In this document: positions 44,223 through 55,099 of the stretch, in pieces | Numbering within the stretch: the stretch's first letter is position 1 | How the letters are laid out: every line of letters starts with the position of its first letter | DNA from: Letharia columbiana | Lineage: Eukaryota; Ascomycota; Lecanoromycetes; Lecanorales; Parmeliaceae | Reading direction: 5' to 3' | NCBI RefSeq assembly: GCF_014066305.1 | Contig: NW_023501049.1 | Location: 1,077,001-1,141,000, forward strand | DNA: 64,000 nt | Notes under the pieces: model-generated | The model's input: only the letters and a program-made list of their open reading frames with translations | Database searches by the model: none | What the model was told of the DNA's origin: nothing | Position numbers and translations under genes: made by a program

Positions 44223-46138
44223 CTAGTCTTCATCGCCTCCGTAGTCAAGAGCAAATTCTAACAAGATCCACTCGCAAAATCTGTTGAATTCCATATGCCA
44301 TTCCCTTAGCCTCGAAGCCCGTATCCCTTCGCCATAAACTCCTTTCTTGATGTCTTCAGTCCATTCCTTCGTTGTTTGATCCTCATGTGCTGCCCAGCGT
44401 ACACTGTTCTCCGCAAGAGAACCAAGCCCAGCCAGGCCAAGATTCTCCCACCCCTGCAATGCCTGCCAAAAGTCGTCCGTCACACCGTTTTCCCTTTGCC
44501 CTAAGACAGCTGGGTCGTCATTCGAGAGAGCGCAGGGGACGCCTCGAGCCAAAAGGGCTGGTAAAGGATGTGATTTGATGGAGCTTGTGAGGCGCAATAC
44601 TTCGTTTGAGATTGGGCACGATTCTATGAGTATCTTTTTTGTCTTGACCATCTCCAGCAAGAGAGGATGCTTGTATAGCGAAAATCCATGGCCAATCCTT
44701 CGGGTCCCAAGGAGTATGGCATCAAAGAGGTTTTGGTCCGTTTCATCGCCGTCTCCCAGACATTCGCCTCCGTGAAAGAAATACGGACTATTACAGATCT
44801 CCATATCAGTGCTTCTTCTCAAAATATAAATTGGAGTAAATAGACGATGTTGAAGAATGACAAGCTGTCTTTGCTATCAAGACGGTAACGGTCTATGAGT
44901 TCAAGTGTGGTACTTTGATTTTCAGCTGGGAAGACGCCCAAGAATACGTACATATCAACCCCGTTCTCGAAGCAGCGCTTCTTGAACCAGAATAGTTCGG
45001 GTGTAAGATCTGCCAGTGATCTCCCCATATCTTCTTGTCCGACAACATCATAGCCAGCGATGAGCTCAGGATAGGCCTTCTTCATGAGGATGCATTGCTT
45101 CATGTGATCCACAATTTTCTTTTTGCTCCAGGATCGTAAACTTGTCCATATGAATCGATATCCCCAGAAATTTCTTCCGTCCTCGGTAGCCTTGAATTTC
45201 TTCAGCTCTTCGCTGAAGATGCGAACAAGATCATCGGGACCTTTAGACGGTTCTTCACAACCCTCTAATCTGAAATCGGCTGCGAATGTGCATCGAAAAT
45301 CTACCCAACTCAAGCCATCACCCACGATTTGTCGTAGAAGACGTTGCATAGACGCCCGCAGTATAGGTTCATAATACTCCATTGAGTCTAGTAGTGGAAA
45401 GCAGCTTGTGAATTTCTTCCAGACGGCATCAAGTCCGTGATGATGCTTGATGGATTCTTCCGGGGTGATGGTGCACCTGGCTTTTAGCCAGGCCTTAAAA
45501 CCATCTGTAGCACCATCAGGAAAGCTCCCAGCAGCCTCTTTCATGGAAACAGGATGAGATGGTTGGTATTCTTCGCTCCAAATCGATGAAGCGGTCGCTA
45601 GTGATCCTTTTGAGTAACGGAAAACCACCTTTCCGTGCGCCCTCGCTGTTGGACCACACAACGCCTCTTCTGCCAGCATAGCCATTCCTTCTGTCCCAAG
45701 CAATTCATCAATGAGCCAGTCCACATCGATCATAGCGTCCTGATGCGCATGCAACAAGGCTCCTTTTGGCATTTTTTTCACTATTCGCCAAGATTTCGTT
45801 TTCTCCATTGTGTCCCGGGCAAGCGCAAACATCATTCCTGGATGTAAGTTGACGCCTTCCTGCCGAGCAAGGTCATCTTGAAACTCGCCGGTCCAAATAG
45901 TCCGATGTTCCTCGACCAATATCCGCGATACTATTGCACACGCTTCGGTGGCTAGTGGTGTGAGAGATTGGCGGAAAGCTGCATCACTCCGCTGAGATTT
46001 CTCTTGATCTATAAGGGCTTCGCGGCCTTGGAAATACTTTTGTATGAATTGGTCTTCAAATTGCGGGAGACCTTCTTCGATCTCCCAGTCTGAAATATCT
46101 GACCCGAGCTCAGGCTGATTATCAGGGCCGGACGCCAT
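44223..46138 (-). CDS. Adenosine deaminase, ADGF/CECR1 type
   Basis: Metal-dependent amidohydrolase converting adenosine (or deoxyadenosine) to inosine. Exons 46138-44952 and 44787-44223 give 583 aa. Signatures: MPKGALLHAHQDAMIDVDWL (first metal histidines, HxH), IVGDGLSWVDFRCTF, AGYDVVGQEDMG, IPYFFHGGECLGDGDETDQN (HGGE), LGTRRIGHGFSLYKHP, CPISNEVLRLTSSI and SNDDPAVLG. Only removal of a 164-nt intron (44951-44788) restores ENGVDIPYFFHGGE. The N-terminal extension before the barrel places it with ADGF/CECR1 rather than the short ADA type. No signal peptide is visible, so it may act inside the cell. Head to head with a nucleoside transporter, which suggests a purine-salvage pair. AMP or another purine nucleoside as substrate cannot be excluded. 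Confidence 0.88.
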
Positions 46139-46815
46139 ATCTTAGGCTTAGGAACAGTGCTGTGCAGCGGAATTTCAGGCAAGAGATGATACTCGGTAAG
46201 CAGAACAATCCTACCTCACACTTAGCCTTGTTGCAGACGTAGAAGATGTCCTGATAGAGGGAACGCTCGTAGGAACGTCGAAACGTTCGGCTATCTGTGA
46301 TCGGTGCAAGATGTTGACACCCTTTACATCTCTGGCAAGTACTTGCGTAAGGTTAAGCCCTAAGCGAAAAGGGGGTAGAAGCCTGTATGAAGAGGGTACT
46401 GCGAACGTGGTGAAGTCTAACCCCAGGCAAGCTCGTTACCGAAGGGGCCCTAGGTGCCAAGATTTCTATACCTTTGCACACGCCTGCCGAGGGTGCCGCT
46501 CCGTAGCGTATTTAATTCCCCAGAATTTCTGCACTACTGCACGAGCTGCAGTTTGACCATCGATGAATTCACTCACAAGGTATGCACATTGGCGTTGCGA
46601 TAAGACTAGGTATGCACAGGTCTACTTGGCAGCATCAACAGCCAATTGGGTCTTCTGCGCTCCCTCCAACGTAGATCCTCGAAAATGTCTCTCAACGCCG
46701 AGGCATTGGCGATTATCTTACACATGGATAAACGTATCTTAATAGGACCCTTGTCCCAGCGAGCTCCCATATTTGAATTGTATCTTTTCCCTGACATCTG
46801 CGCCAAGTGGGAACA
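46139..46815. promoter_or_regulatory. Divergent promoter of adenosine deaminase (-) and nucleoside transporter (+)
   Basis: 677 bases between the two start codons. One or two GATA-like cores occur (CTATCT near 46291, TTATCT near 46714). A small dyad GAACGTCGAAACGTTC lies near 46270. Co-regulation is inferred from the arrangement only. Confidence 0.45.
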
Positions 46816-49755
46816 ATGTCAACCACACCGGGCTACATTGATGTCAGAGATCATAACTTTTCTCCTCAGCAGAATGTGATACAGAATGACGACCCAGCCC
46901 TTCAAAACTCCTATGAGCATCATCATGATCACGTGCACCATGATGCCCAGGCAGAGAAAGGTCGGGAAGACGAGCTCATCTACTCCTATGGTACAACTTT
47001 TGAGGGGCGGACTATCCCGCACCAGGATCCGCAGGACCATGATCTTCACAGAAAGCGGCATGCAGATATGGCAAAAGAGCCAGCGGCAGCCGTTGATCCT
47101 GAGCAAGGTACCATGAGCCCCAGTCGCTCTGAAGAGGATCCTCAAACCCACACCTTCTCGAACTTTTACAAAAGATACCGCATATTCTTTCATCTACTTG
47201 TTTGGATTGTCTTTACCGGATGGTGGATCGCCGGGTTGCTACTCCATGGCATCCATGACTCGTTAAGCTCGAATACTGGGTGGCTCAAACCATTCCTCTT
47301 CTGGCTTGCAGTTACCTTACGAATTGTTTTCTTCCACGTTCCCATTACTGTTGTCACGAAGCCCATACACTGGACGTGGGAGAAAACCGGCGTGCGTTTT
47401 GCAGAGCTGTTGCCGGAACGGTTCAAAATTCCACTGGCCGCTCTCCTAACCATATCCGTCTTTTTGATCGGCGGATTTGTCAGTCCCGAAAGTGAAGACA
47501 ATACTCGCGATAATCGAGCGGTGTCTCTATTCGGGCTGGCTGTCTTCATATTCGTCCTCTATGTGACATCACGCAATCGAAAGGCTGTGAATTGGCACAC
47601 TGTGATAGTAGGAATGCTAGTATGTATTTTCTGGAGAATGATCTTTCCTCTTTGGTACCAGGGTTTTATTTATGAACACTGCACCAGGAGCAAAGACTGA
47701 TCCAATAGCCCAGGTTCTTCCCATGAGGAATGTGTGCTGACTCAGGATTCTGTGTAGGTCCAATTTATTGTAGCCCTCTTTGTCCTGAGATCAAGCGTAG
47801 GATATGATATCTTCAGTTTTATTTCGGAACTTGCTCGAGATCTACTTGGGTTTGCGAACCAGGGAACGATATTCCTCACAGCGGAAAGTGTCCCATCAAC
47901 CCATTGGTTCATTGTTTCCACTTTACCGGTACGTTCATTTTCGTAGGACCTATGACGGACCGTTGTTCGAGTTGAGAGACATGTTTTTTTGAGATCAAAA
48001 GGCTCTTAATACCCATCCAGACTGTCCCACGGCTTAGGTCTTCGCTCTAGGAAGATTGCTGACTTCATACCATTTAGGCAGTTATATTTTTCGTGGCCCT
48101 TGTCCAACTCTGCTTTTACAATGGGATATTCCAATGGTTCATCGGCAAATTCGCTGTCTTCTTTTTCTGGTCTATGGTACGTACAGTTCGGGGCTGATTT
48201 TTCCTGATCGGTAGTACAAGACCTGTCTCGGGAGCAAAGGACCATGCTACTCTCGGAACCTGTCTTGCAACTCCAATCTCTGCCTCGAATAGACTTTGCT
48301 GACTCCGAAAAGAGAGTATCCGGTGCAGAAGCGGTGGTTGCTGCGGCCTCGCCATTTATTGGGCAAGGCGAGTCTGCAATGCTCATCAAACCGTTCGTCG
48401 AACATCTTACTCAAGCCGAGCTTCACCAAGTCATGTAGGATTTTCCCAGTCTGTTCCTTCATAGTAAATCCCTGATTCCCCAAGGTGCCTTGCAACTCAA
48501 ATTCCGACCTTGGAGACTCGATGCTAATTGCTGGTCAAATACTGCAGGTGCTGTGGCTTCGCTACCATTGCTGGCTCCGTGCTCGTCGCATACATTTCCT
48601 TGGGTGTCAACGCTCAAGCTCTCGTCAGCTCCTGTAAGTGCCTCATTAGAGATATTTCCTTTCATTCACATAGTTTTGAGTCGCAAGACGTTTCTCAAGG
48701 GGTTTCGACTCCCCAGACTTGAATAACCTTCGGACAAACGCTGACACCTAGACTGAATAGGTGTCATGTCAATTCCCGCCTCTCTTGCCATCTCGAAGTT
48801 ACGCTACCCTGAGACAGAGGAGACGCTAACCACTGGTCGAGTTGTTATACCCGACGAGGATGAGCATAAGGCTGCCAATTCTCTCCATGCCTTCGCCAAC
48901 GGCGCCTGGCTTGGTCTCAAAATCGCGGGCATGATCCTATCAACCCTTCTCTGTATTATAGCCCTGCTTGGACTAGCAAACGGACTTCTCACTTGGTGGG
49001 GAAGATATCTCAATATCAACGATCCACCCCTCACCGTCGAACTTATCGTGGGTTACATCTGTTATCCAATTGCGTTCCTCCTCGGCGTTCCGCGCAACGG
49101 AGGTAGGCACCTTTTCACATCATGCTTTCTTGTCCAGTATTGGTTCATGAGCTGGAGGGCATGTTGCTGGATAGGAACATGCTTTCCGAATCACCTCTGC
49201 CCTATAAGGCTTTCTGAATTTACAAATACTTCCAAAGAGAAGCTGACTCTGAGATCATGTAGACCTTCTGAAAGTTGCCCAACTCATCGGCACAAAGCTC
49301 GTTGCTAACGAGTTTGTTGCTTACACGGCCCTGCAGACAGACCCTGCCTATTCGGATATTAGCTCTCGCAGCAGGTTGATAGTGACGTACGCGCTGTGTG
49401 GGTTCGCAAACATCGGGAGCTTGGGAACCCAGGTCCGTACATTTCTCACCTAGGCTTTCCTATATGGTATTGGTATTTGGTCAAAGGATGTGTTTCGGGA
49501 GCAAGAGGACCTTTCTATTCCCGTGGCCGGTCTTGCGATTCCATATTCTGCCTCGAATAAGCAGTGCTGACTCCGAAATCCACGTAGATAGGGGTCTTGA
49601 GCCAGATTGCGCCTGGAAGGGGAGGAGATGTCTCAAGACTGGCACTTTCCGCGCTTATCTCAGGGGCTCTGAGCACATTCACAAGTGCGAGCATTGCAGG
49701 TATGCTAGTTACCGATCAGGCAGCTTACTTCACGCCGAGCGCTGCAAGTTCATGA
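46816..49755 (+). CDS. Concentrative nucleoside transporter (CNT/SLC28 family), 8 exons
   Basis: Imports nucleosides with H+ or Na+. Exons 46816-47619, 47758-47928, 48078-48176, 48313-48434, 48548-48633, 48761-49102, 49263-49432 and 49588-49755. CNT hallmarks: [20 protein letters not shown] (substrate/cation site with GQGE), [55 protein letters not shown] and [21 protein letters not shown] His/Asp-rich hydrophilic N-terminus of about 120 residues precedes the helices. All seven introns are long (138, 149, 136, 113, 127, 160, 155 nt), unlike neighbouring genes, and most share blocks with each other. Start ATG 46816 follows GGAACA. Pairing with the deaminase suggests uptake and breakdown of adenosine. 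Confidence 0.93.
47620..47757 (+). repeat. Introner-like intron copy (CNT intron 1)
   Basis: 138 nt. Holds GGAGCAAAGAC (47687-47697) and GCTGACTCAGGA (47736-47747) followed by GTGTAG, matching the middle and 3' blocks of introns 3 and 7. Confidence 0.7.
47929..48077 (+). repeat. Introner-like intron copy (CNT intron 2)
   Basis: 149 nt. Starts GTACGTTCATTTT. Shares CTTAATACCC (48005-48014) with dur3 intron 6 and ends GCTGACTTCATA (48058-48069) before TTTAG. Confidence 0.7.
48177..48312 (+). repeat. Introner-like intron copy (CNT intron 3)
   Basis: 136 nt. Starts GTACGTACAGTTCGG. Middle block GGAGCAAAGGACC (48231-48243). A 29-nt stretch at 48263-48291 is identical at 24 positions to 49531-49559, and the 3' block GCTGACTCCGAAA (48298-48310) is identical to 49566-49578. 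Confidence 0.82.
48435..48547 (+). repeat. Probable introner-like intron copy (CNT intron 4)
   Basis: 113 nt. The stretch 48488-48510 (core CTTGCAACTC) matches 48263-48285 of intron 3 at about 17 of 23 positions. Its 3' end differs from the other copies, so it may be shortened or older. Confidence 0.5.
49103..49262 (+). repeat. Introner-like intron copy (CNT intron 6)
   Basis: 160 nt. Its first 45-50 bases align with those of intron 7 (shared GCTTTC and GTATTGGT in order). The end GCTGACTCTGA (49242-49252) plus ATCATGTAG parallels GCTGACTCCGA plus AATCCACGTAG of intron 7. Confidence 0.68.
49433..49587 (+). repeat. Introner-like intron copy (CNT intron 7)
   Basis: 155 nt. Starts GTCCGTACATTTCTC. 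Contains GGAGCAAGAGGACC (49498-49511), CTGCCTCGAATA (49548-49559) and GCTGACTCCGAAA (49566-49578). It is the closest match to intron 3. Confidence 0.82.
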
Positions 49756-50257
49756 GACGCGGGTTTTCGAATGCTGGGCTGTAAGATCCAAGACGACTTT
49801 GATCGATGGATACTGGGAAACCGATTGAAAATTTACTCTCATTATGTATAATCTTTTTCGATGATATATGCGGCTGATCTAGAAAGGAATAGTGCAACTA
49901 TTCTTTGTTTTCGACTGGGGTTCAAAGGTAGGCTTTCAGAAGGCCTTAATATGCCACAGGATGACCGTTTTTGTATGAGTGGATGCTTATACGTTCAGTA
50001 GTCAGAGTGTGGTGATGATATCACAAGTTGCTCATCGAGGTCAGTTGCAAGACTTTGACATAAAATCAATTTTTGATTCTCCAGTGATGTCTGCATCAAT
50101 CATACCCAGAGGTTTTCAATTGAATTGCGCTCCTCGCCATAAACCTATCGTACTCCAACCACGCAATGCAATTAGGGACCTTTCTTCTCCGCACTCGTCG
50201 AGCCTGCATCGAAAGGACTCGCTGACAGACAACATGTCGCACTGAAGTAATCGATCA
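49756..50257. other. Intergenic region between the nucleoside transporter and ubc11
   Basis: 502 bases between convergent stops. No gene, RNA or repeat is recognised. Confidence 0.4.
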
Positions 50258-50951
50258 CTACTCCTCGTCCAGGTCCTGGTGACGCGCTAAAACTAGTCGC
50301 TTGAACTCAGTGGGGTCTGAGTCCCACAGCTCCGCCGCCTGACCGTTGAGAGGACTTGCACTGCAGAAGAAGAGGAATCAGCATCACAACCCAGAACATT
50401 TCGAAGAGGCAGAGGAGCATACTTATTTGGCTCCCCCAACAAACTCTGCAGGCTCAGAAGCACGCTTTGGACATTGTAGACGGCACTCCACTTGTCCTTC
50501 AGGATATCCAAGCATATCCTCCCGCTGAAATCGACGTTTGGATGGAAGATGGGTGTCTTGAATAGGACTGTCGGTGGGGCGTATGGATAGGAGGACGGAA
50601 ATTGGAAGGAAAGCTTGAAGGTGAGGGAAGCGTAGGGCGTTTCAGAAGGGCCGGCGATGGTGGCAGTCCAGTTGAGGAGATTTTCTGGAGAAGAGGGAAA
50701 TGCTGAGATACCAGGAGTGCTGGAAAGCATCAACTGCATCAACTCTGTTTGGAGACTAGAAACAAGTTAGTATCAAGTTGCAGGATGTGACCAAGGCTTT
50801 GCTGGAATGATCATGAAATTCAAAGACCATACCGTTTTGTCACGCTTTGTGTGTCCTGACGACGAGAAGTGGAGGAGAGTTTCGAGACTTCATGTACAGA
50901 TGGCTGACCTGGAGCGGAATTCTGTGTGTCTTCCATGGTGAAGTCAGCCAT
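50258..50951 (-). CDS. ubc11: Ubiquitin-conjugating enzyme E2-C (UBC11/UBE2C), 3 exons
   Basis: E2 enzyme that works with the anaphase-promoting complex to mark mitotic cyclins and securin. Exons 50951-50833, 50755-50423 and 50360-50258 give 184 aa. The UBC fold shows [40 protein letters not shown] and [20 protein letters not shown] with the catalytic Cys in ICLDILK, then [20 protein letters not shown] and AAELW. A 40-residue N-terminal extension before [12 protein letters not shown] is typical of the UBE2C class. The HPNVD...ICLDILK...[12 protein letters not shown] combination separates it from UBC4 and UBC1. Introns are 77 and 62 nt. Head to head with chk1. Confidence 0.92.
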
Positions 50952-51399
50952 AGTTGTCAAGGCTTAATGGAGGACACTGTTGCGTCGAATAACGTATGGG
51001 TATTGGAGACTTGTGGTGTGGGCTAAGCAGTGATGGAAGAGTTTTATTGTGTATCAATGCTTTCGAAAACTGTGAGGCTGGTGTGGAGTGTGAAGGTGTG
51101 GATGAGGTGTGGATAATAGGTATTTATGAAGAAAGTGCAGGGCATTGTTTACTGTTCTCGCCGTTGTCATGCAACCAATTGCGCTAAAGATCTGCCGGAA
51201 CAGGGATTCTTTGGTGGGGTACGCGGGCACTTCCGCTGCCATATGAAACACCCATCACGTCGAGCACGCGACTTGTTAAATAACATCTATACTTTGAGAG
51301 CTGGGGACTGGAGCAGAGACGTCCATGTTGACGCTCACCAACTACCATCAGAGCTCCAATAGATACGCGTAGCATGTGTGGAAAACGCCTTTGCCAATC
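50952..51399. promoter_or_regulatory. Shared upstream region of ubc11 (-) and chk1 (+)
   Basis: 448 bases between divergent starts of two cell-cycle genes. No clear motif; two copies of ACGCGT-like sequence lie near 51223 and 51365, the latter being ACGCGT, an MCB-like core. One such core is weak evidence. Confidence 0.4.
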
Positions 51400-53110
51400 A
51401 TGATAGCCCATTCGCAGCTCGCCCCGTTGCCCAGCGAGCTGCCCTTTCGAATCGTCTCAAAGACGATCGGGCAAGGTGCATATGCTTGGTTGGTTGGGCT
51501 TCTCATCTCCTGTATCCATGCAAAAGCTGACGTTTGGGTGTTTAAGCATCAAGAAAGCAGCACCACTCCATACTCCGAAGCCCATCTTCGCAGTCAAATT
51601 CATTCACAAGGAATTTGCTGTCCGACATGGTCGTCTCACTAAGAAGCAGCTCGATCTGGAGATAAATCTTCATCAATTCCTTGGCCAACACAGAAACATT
51701 GTGCAATTCTTTCAAGCAGGCGAGGACTTCACCTGGCGATGGATAGCCATGGAGTTGGCTGAGGGCGGCGACCTCTTCGACAAGATTGAGTCTGACGTCG
51801 GAGTCGGCGAGGACGTTGCGCATCTGTACTTCACGCAGCTCGTTAGTGCTGTGACCTACATGCACTCCAAAGGTGTAGGCCATCGGGATCTCAAGCCAGA
51901 AAACATCCTTTTATCTGCAGAAGGTAATTTGAAGATCGCCGATTTCGGTCTGGCAACTCTTTTCGAATACAAAGGGGAGAAAAAGTTGTGTAAAACGTGT
52001 TGTGGTAGTCCACCATACACTGCGCCAGAGGTCGTGAACTGCGACAATAGACTTGCGAAGAAGCTCGATCATGGTTACCAAGGCGATTACGTCGACATCT
52101 GGTCTTGCGGCGTTGTTCTCTTCGTTCTACTAGTCGGTAATACGCCCTGGGACGAGCCATTGGATAGAAGCTATGAATTTGATCAATATGTCAAGACGAA
52201 TGGCCGACCTGACGACGAATTATGGCACAATCTGCCTGTAGAAACTCTCTCACTTCTACGAGGCATGATGCGGGTCAATCCGAAGGAGCGTTTCTCGTTG
52301 GCGGAAATCCGTCGCCATCCTTGGTTCACAAGGGAGAACAAATTTCTCAGCTCGGACGGCAAGATCGCGAATCCACTAGCCTTAGCAACGCAGATGTTCG
52401 AAAGCATGAAGATAGACTTTTCTCAAGATCCGTTGGCTTCACAGACCCAGCGCAGCCAAAGCTTTGAAGATGCAATGGATGTCGACAGCCAGGATGTGAC
52501 GATAAAGCTCTCTTCAACGCAGCCGGAGACTCCAACCAACGACATCATGTTCGATTGGGAGCGGCCTCCACGTGTTACTGCTAGTAACAGTGTATCAGCT
52601 AGTCAACCAAGCATCGTCAACGGTGTTTCCATGAGTGAAAGCATTTGGGACGACCGATTAGCAGAGGAACCATCCTTCTCTCAATTCTCAGCTAGTCCTC
52701 AGGTACCGCTAAGCAAGACGCAGTTCGCTCGTCAATTCCGAGACATCGTACCCTCACACTCCCTCACACGTTTCTTTTCCCTTTGGCCACTTGCCCGTCT
52801 TCATGCAGCTATTGCAGATGCTCTGCACAGCCTCGGCGTCCCGACTCCGGCTTCACCGCTTGCCGCATCCTCAGCAACGATTTCATCAGTATGGATCAAG
52901 ATCAGGGCAACAGATACGAGGCATTGCCCACTGACTGGCGACGTGGCGATTGAGAAAATGGCGGGCATTGATGCTCATTTGATAGAGATCAATTTTGTGA
53001 AAGCCAAAGGAGATCCAGTGGAATGGAGAAGGTTCTTCAAAAAGGTCGTTGTGCTCTGCAAGGATGCCGTGTACAAGCCAGATGAGCAGAGGGTAATGCT
53101 CTCACAATAA
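51400..53110 (+). CDS. chk1: Checkpoint kinase CHK1
   Basis: Ser/Thr kinase activated by ATR/Rad3 after DNA damage or replication stress; it restrains Cdc25 and mitosis. Exons 51400-51488 and 51547-53110 give 550 aa. The 58-nt intron falls inside the glycine loop; splicing gives TIGQGAYACIKKAAPLHTP. Kinase motifs: FAVKFIHKEFA (Lys), GHRDLKPENILLSAEG (near 141), DFGLATLFEYKGEKKL, CGSPPYTAPEVV and VDIWSCGVVLFVLLVGNTPW. A Ser/Gln-rich linker with SQ/TQ dipeptides (DPLASQTQRSQSFED) offers Rad3 sites. The C-terminal KA1-like region (SLTRFFSLWPLARLHAAIAD; EINFVKAKGDPVEWRRFFKK) is the Chk1 regulatory end. Identity is confident. Confidence 0.94.
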
Positions 53111-53378
53111 GGACAAGAAAGGGATGGCTATTCATTGCATAGCGTATGGTGGCATGGCGCAGGGCATACCCACTGCATTTTACTTAAGATACAAATGATC
53201 ACCACTGGTTTTAAAACATGTTTTTTCATACCGACGCATCATCCACCACATGTGATTTTGCGATTGCCATGATGTCTTTCAATATCTGATTTCGCATGCT
53301 TTTGGCACCTGTGGGCTTGGCCACCGAGTTTGCGGTACGCGTGCCCCGTGGAAAATGCAGCACCTAGCTCTGACGACC

Positions 53379-53952
53379 TCAAGCATCTTCCACCACAACA
53401 GTAGTCAATCCCTTCGGGTTCTTCACGTTCACCGCCTGCACGTAGCTGTACAGCTTCTCTTTCGCACCCTCTTCGTCATTTCGCTTTCTCGATATCCTCA
53501 CGCGCAGTCTGTATGGCACACCTTTGATGCCAGCCTCCCAGACTTTCTTGTTGAGTTGAGGGTCAAGGCGAACGTCTTTGGTTCCCTGACGTTAGGCAAG
53601 CATGTTAGTAATGGGGGTGTTGGATTGGAGGGGTTATGGAGATATGGAAATGTTCCACGTACCATCGCATTTATCGCAAAACCCCGAATCTCTTTGATAG
53701 CCCTTGGTGCTCTCTTCTTGAAAGCTACACCGTGTACCTGCACAAAAACCCAATTGATTAGTCTTCCGTCCTGAATACCCACGAAGGGGCCATAGAGTGG
53801 ACTTCACAAAACTAATCTGGTGTTTATGTAGAGGAGAAACATACTCGCTTGTGTAGATGGATGGTGTATTCGCGGGCGACAACATCGGCGATGGCGGATC
53901 GTGTGGTAGTGGGCTTCTTGGTCGTCTTGGGCGCGGTCTTAGGAGTAGGCAT
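53379..53952 (-). CDS. rpl31: 60S ribosomal protein eL31 (RPL31), 3 coding exons
   Basis: Ribosomal protein at the exit-tunnel side of the large subunit. Exons 53952-53845, 53737-53663 and 53585-53379 give 129 aa: [80 protein letters not shown] and [14 protein letters not shown]. This is the eL31 family along its whole length, with a short Lys/Thr-rich N-terminal extension. Coding introns are 107 and 77 nt. A further intron probably sits in the 5' leader just upstream of the ATG. Head to head with utp11. Confidence 0.96.
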
Positions 53953-54210
53953 TGTGACTGGGAAGGGCGACAGCAGATTAGTGGATGGCAGGACACATGA
54001 TGACTGGAAGTCATAATTTCTTAACTTACCTATTTGCCTTCCACGAAGGGATTTAAGGACCGAAGGGTTCCGTGGTGTAAATGATGTCGATAAAATTGGT
54101 TGAGAATGTGGATTTGTTGTGTCTCGCTTGTACGAGTAGGGCTGAAAGATGCCTTGGCGCCGGACATCCCATGCTCTGAAACAATCTTCTATTTGAACAG
54201 CCCGGCAACC
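53953..54210. promoter_or_regulatory. 258-bp divergent promoter of eL31 (-) and utp11 (+), with a leader intron
   Basis: On the minus strand a strong donor G|GTAAGT (54029) and an acceptor CTTCCCAG (53958), with CTAAT between them, define a likely 72-nt intron in the eL31 leader ending 5 nt before its ATG. That leaves under 200 bp for both promoters. Joint control of a ribosomal protein and a ribosome-assembly factor is inferred. Confidence 0.55.
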
Positions 54211-55099
54211 ATGTCTTCAATGCGAAATGCAACACAGCGCCGCAATCATCGAGAACGAGGACAGCCATTAGAACGAGAAGCGAGGCTGGGAATCCTTGAG
54301 AAGCACAAGGTCCGCTGATCGATGTGTCTTGCAGTTTGTGCTCGCTTGCTAACGCAGGATACAGGATTACTCGCTAAGAAGCAAAAATCATAATGAAAAT
54401 AAGAAGAGACTCAAGATTCTTAGGCAAAAGGCTGCCGAGCGAAACCCGGACGAGTTCTCCTATGGAATGCTGAGCAGGCAGTCGAGAAAAGGGCAGAAGT
54501 TAGCAGACCGGCAAAACCCGGTACTCGGCCAAGACGTGGTCAAATTATCGAAGACTCAGGACGCAGCATATGTCACTACTATGCTTCAAAAGACGAAGCG
54601 GGCACGGGCAAGATTAGAGCAGGAGTTTGTTCTAAGTGAGGACCAGGGTGCTGAAGTGCTGGGTGCGTCATCGAGTCAGGAAACGGGAAGCCATACGGTC
54701 TTCGTGGACAGTAGGGAGGAACAGACGCAGTACAAAGCGGCTGGAGAATTTGCTTTTCCGCCAGGTTCTGCAACGAGAAAGCCGGGATATTCTTCTATGA
54801 ACGAGGAAGAGGACGACTCAGATGGGATGCCACTCATGCATTCGCCTAAAGAAGCTCCCAAGTCACGTCGTGCGGCCGAACGTCAAGAGCTTGCCTTGAA
54901 GCAAGGTAAGCTCCTGCGCAAGCAGCACAGAAAAGAGCAGAATGCACGAAGATCAAAGCTGGCGGCGCTAACCGCTCGGGAAAGGGACCTCTTTAAAGCG
55001 GAGAATGAGCTGGATCTCCAGCGAGCAAAGATGAGCAATAGCGTGGGCGGAACCACCAAGGCTGGGGTGAAATGGAAGGTGAGGGAAAGGAAAAAATAA
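54211..55099 (+). CDS. utp11: Utp11, U3 snoRNP/SSU processome protein
   Basis: Nucleolar factor needed for early 18S rRNA maturation as part of the U3 processome. Exons 54211-54309 and 54365-55099 give 277 aa: MSSMRNATQRRNHRERGQPL, GILEKHKDYSLRSKNHNENK, LRQKAAERNPDEFSYGML, and a basic end (LLRKQHRKEQNARRSKLAAL; GVKWKVRERKK). The RRNHRERGQP motif and KDYSLR...RNPDEF are diagnostic. The 55-nt intron uses acceptor ATACAG (54364); the nearer CAG at 54356 would break the frame. Confidence 0.95.

Noticed and set aside
44788..44951. The 164-nt adenosine deaminase intron as an introner-like copy.
   Set aside because: Start GTACGTATTCTTGGG and an internal AGCAAAGAC are suggestive, but the 3' block is not conserved. 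Too weak to count.
48634..48760. CNT intron 5 as an introner-like copy.
   Set aside because: Only length and the branch-site core GCTGAC match; no other shared block could be placed with confidence.
1..53110. A DNA-damage checkpoint cluster (rad1 and chk1 in one window).
   Set aside because: The genes are 50 kb apart with many unrelated genes between; coincidence is the simpler explanation.
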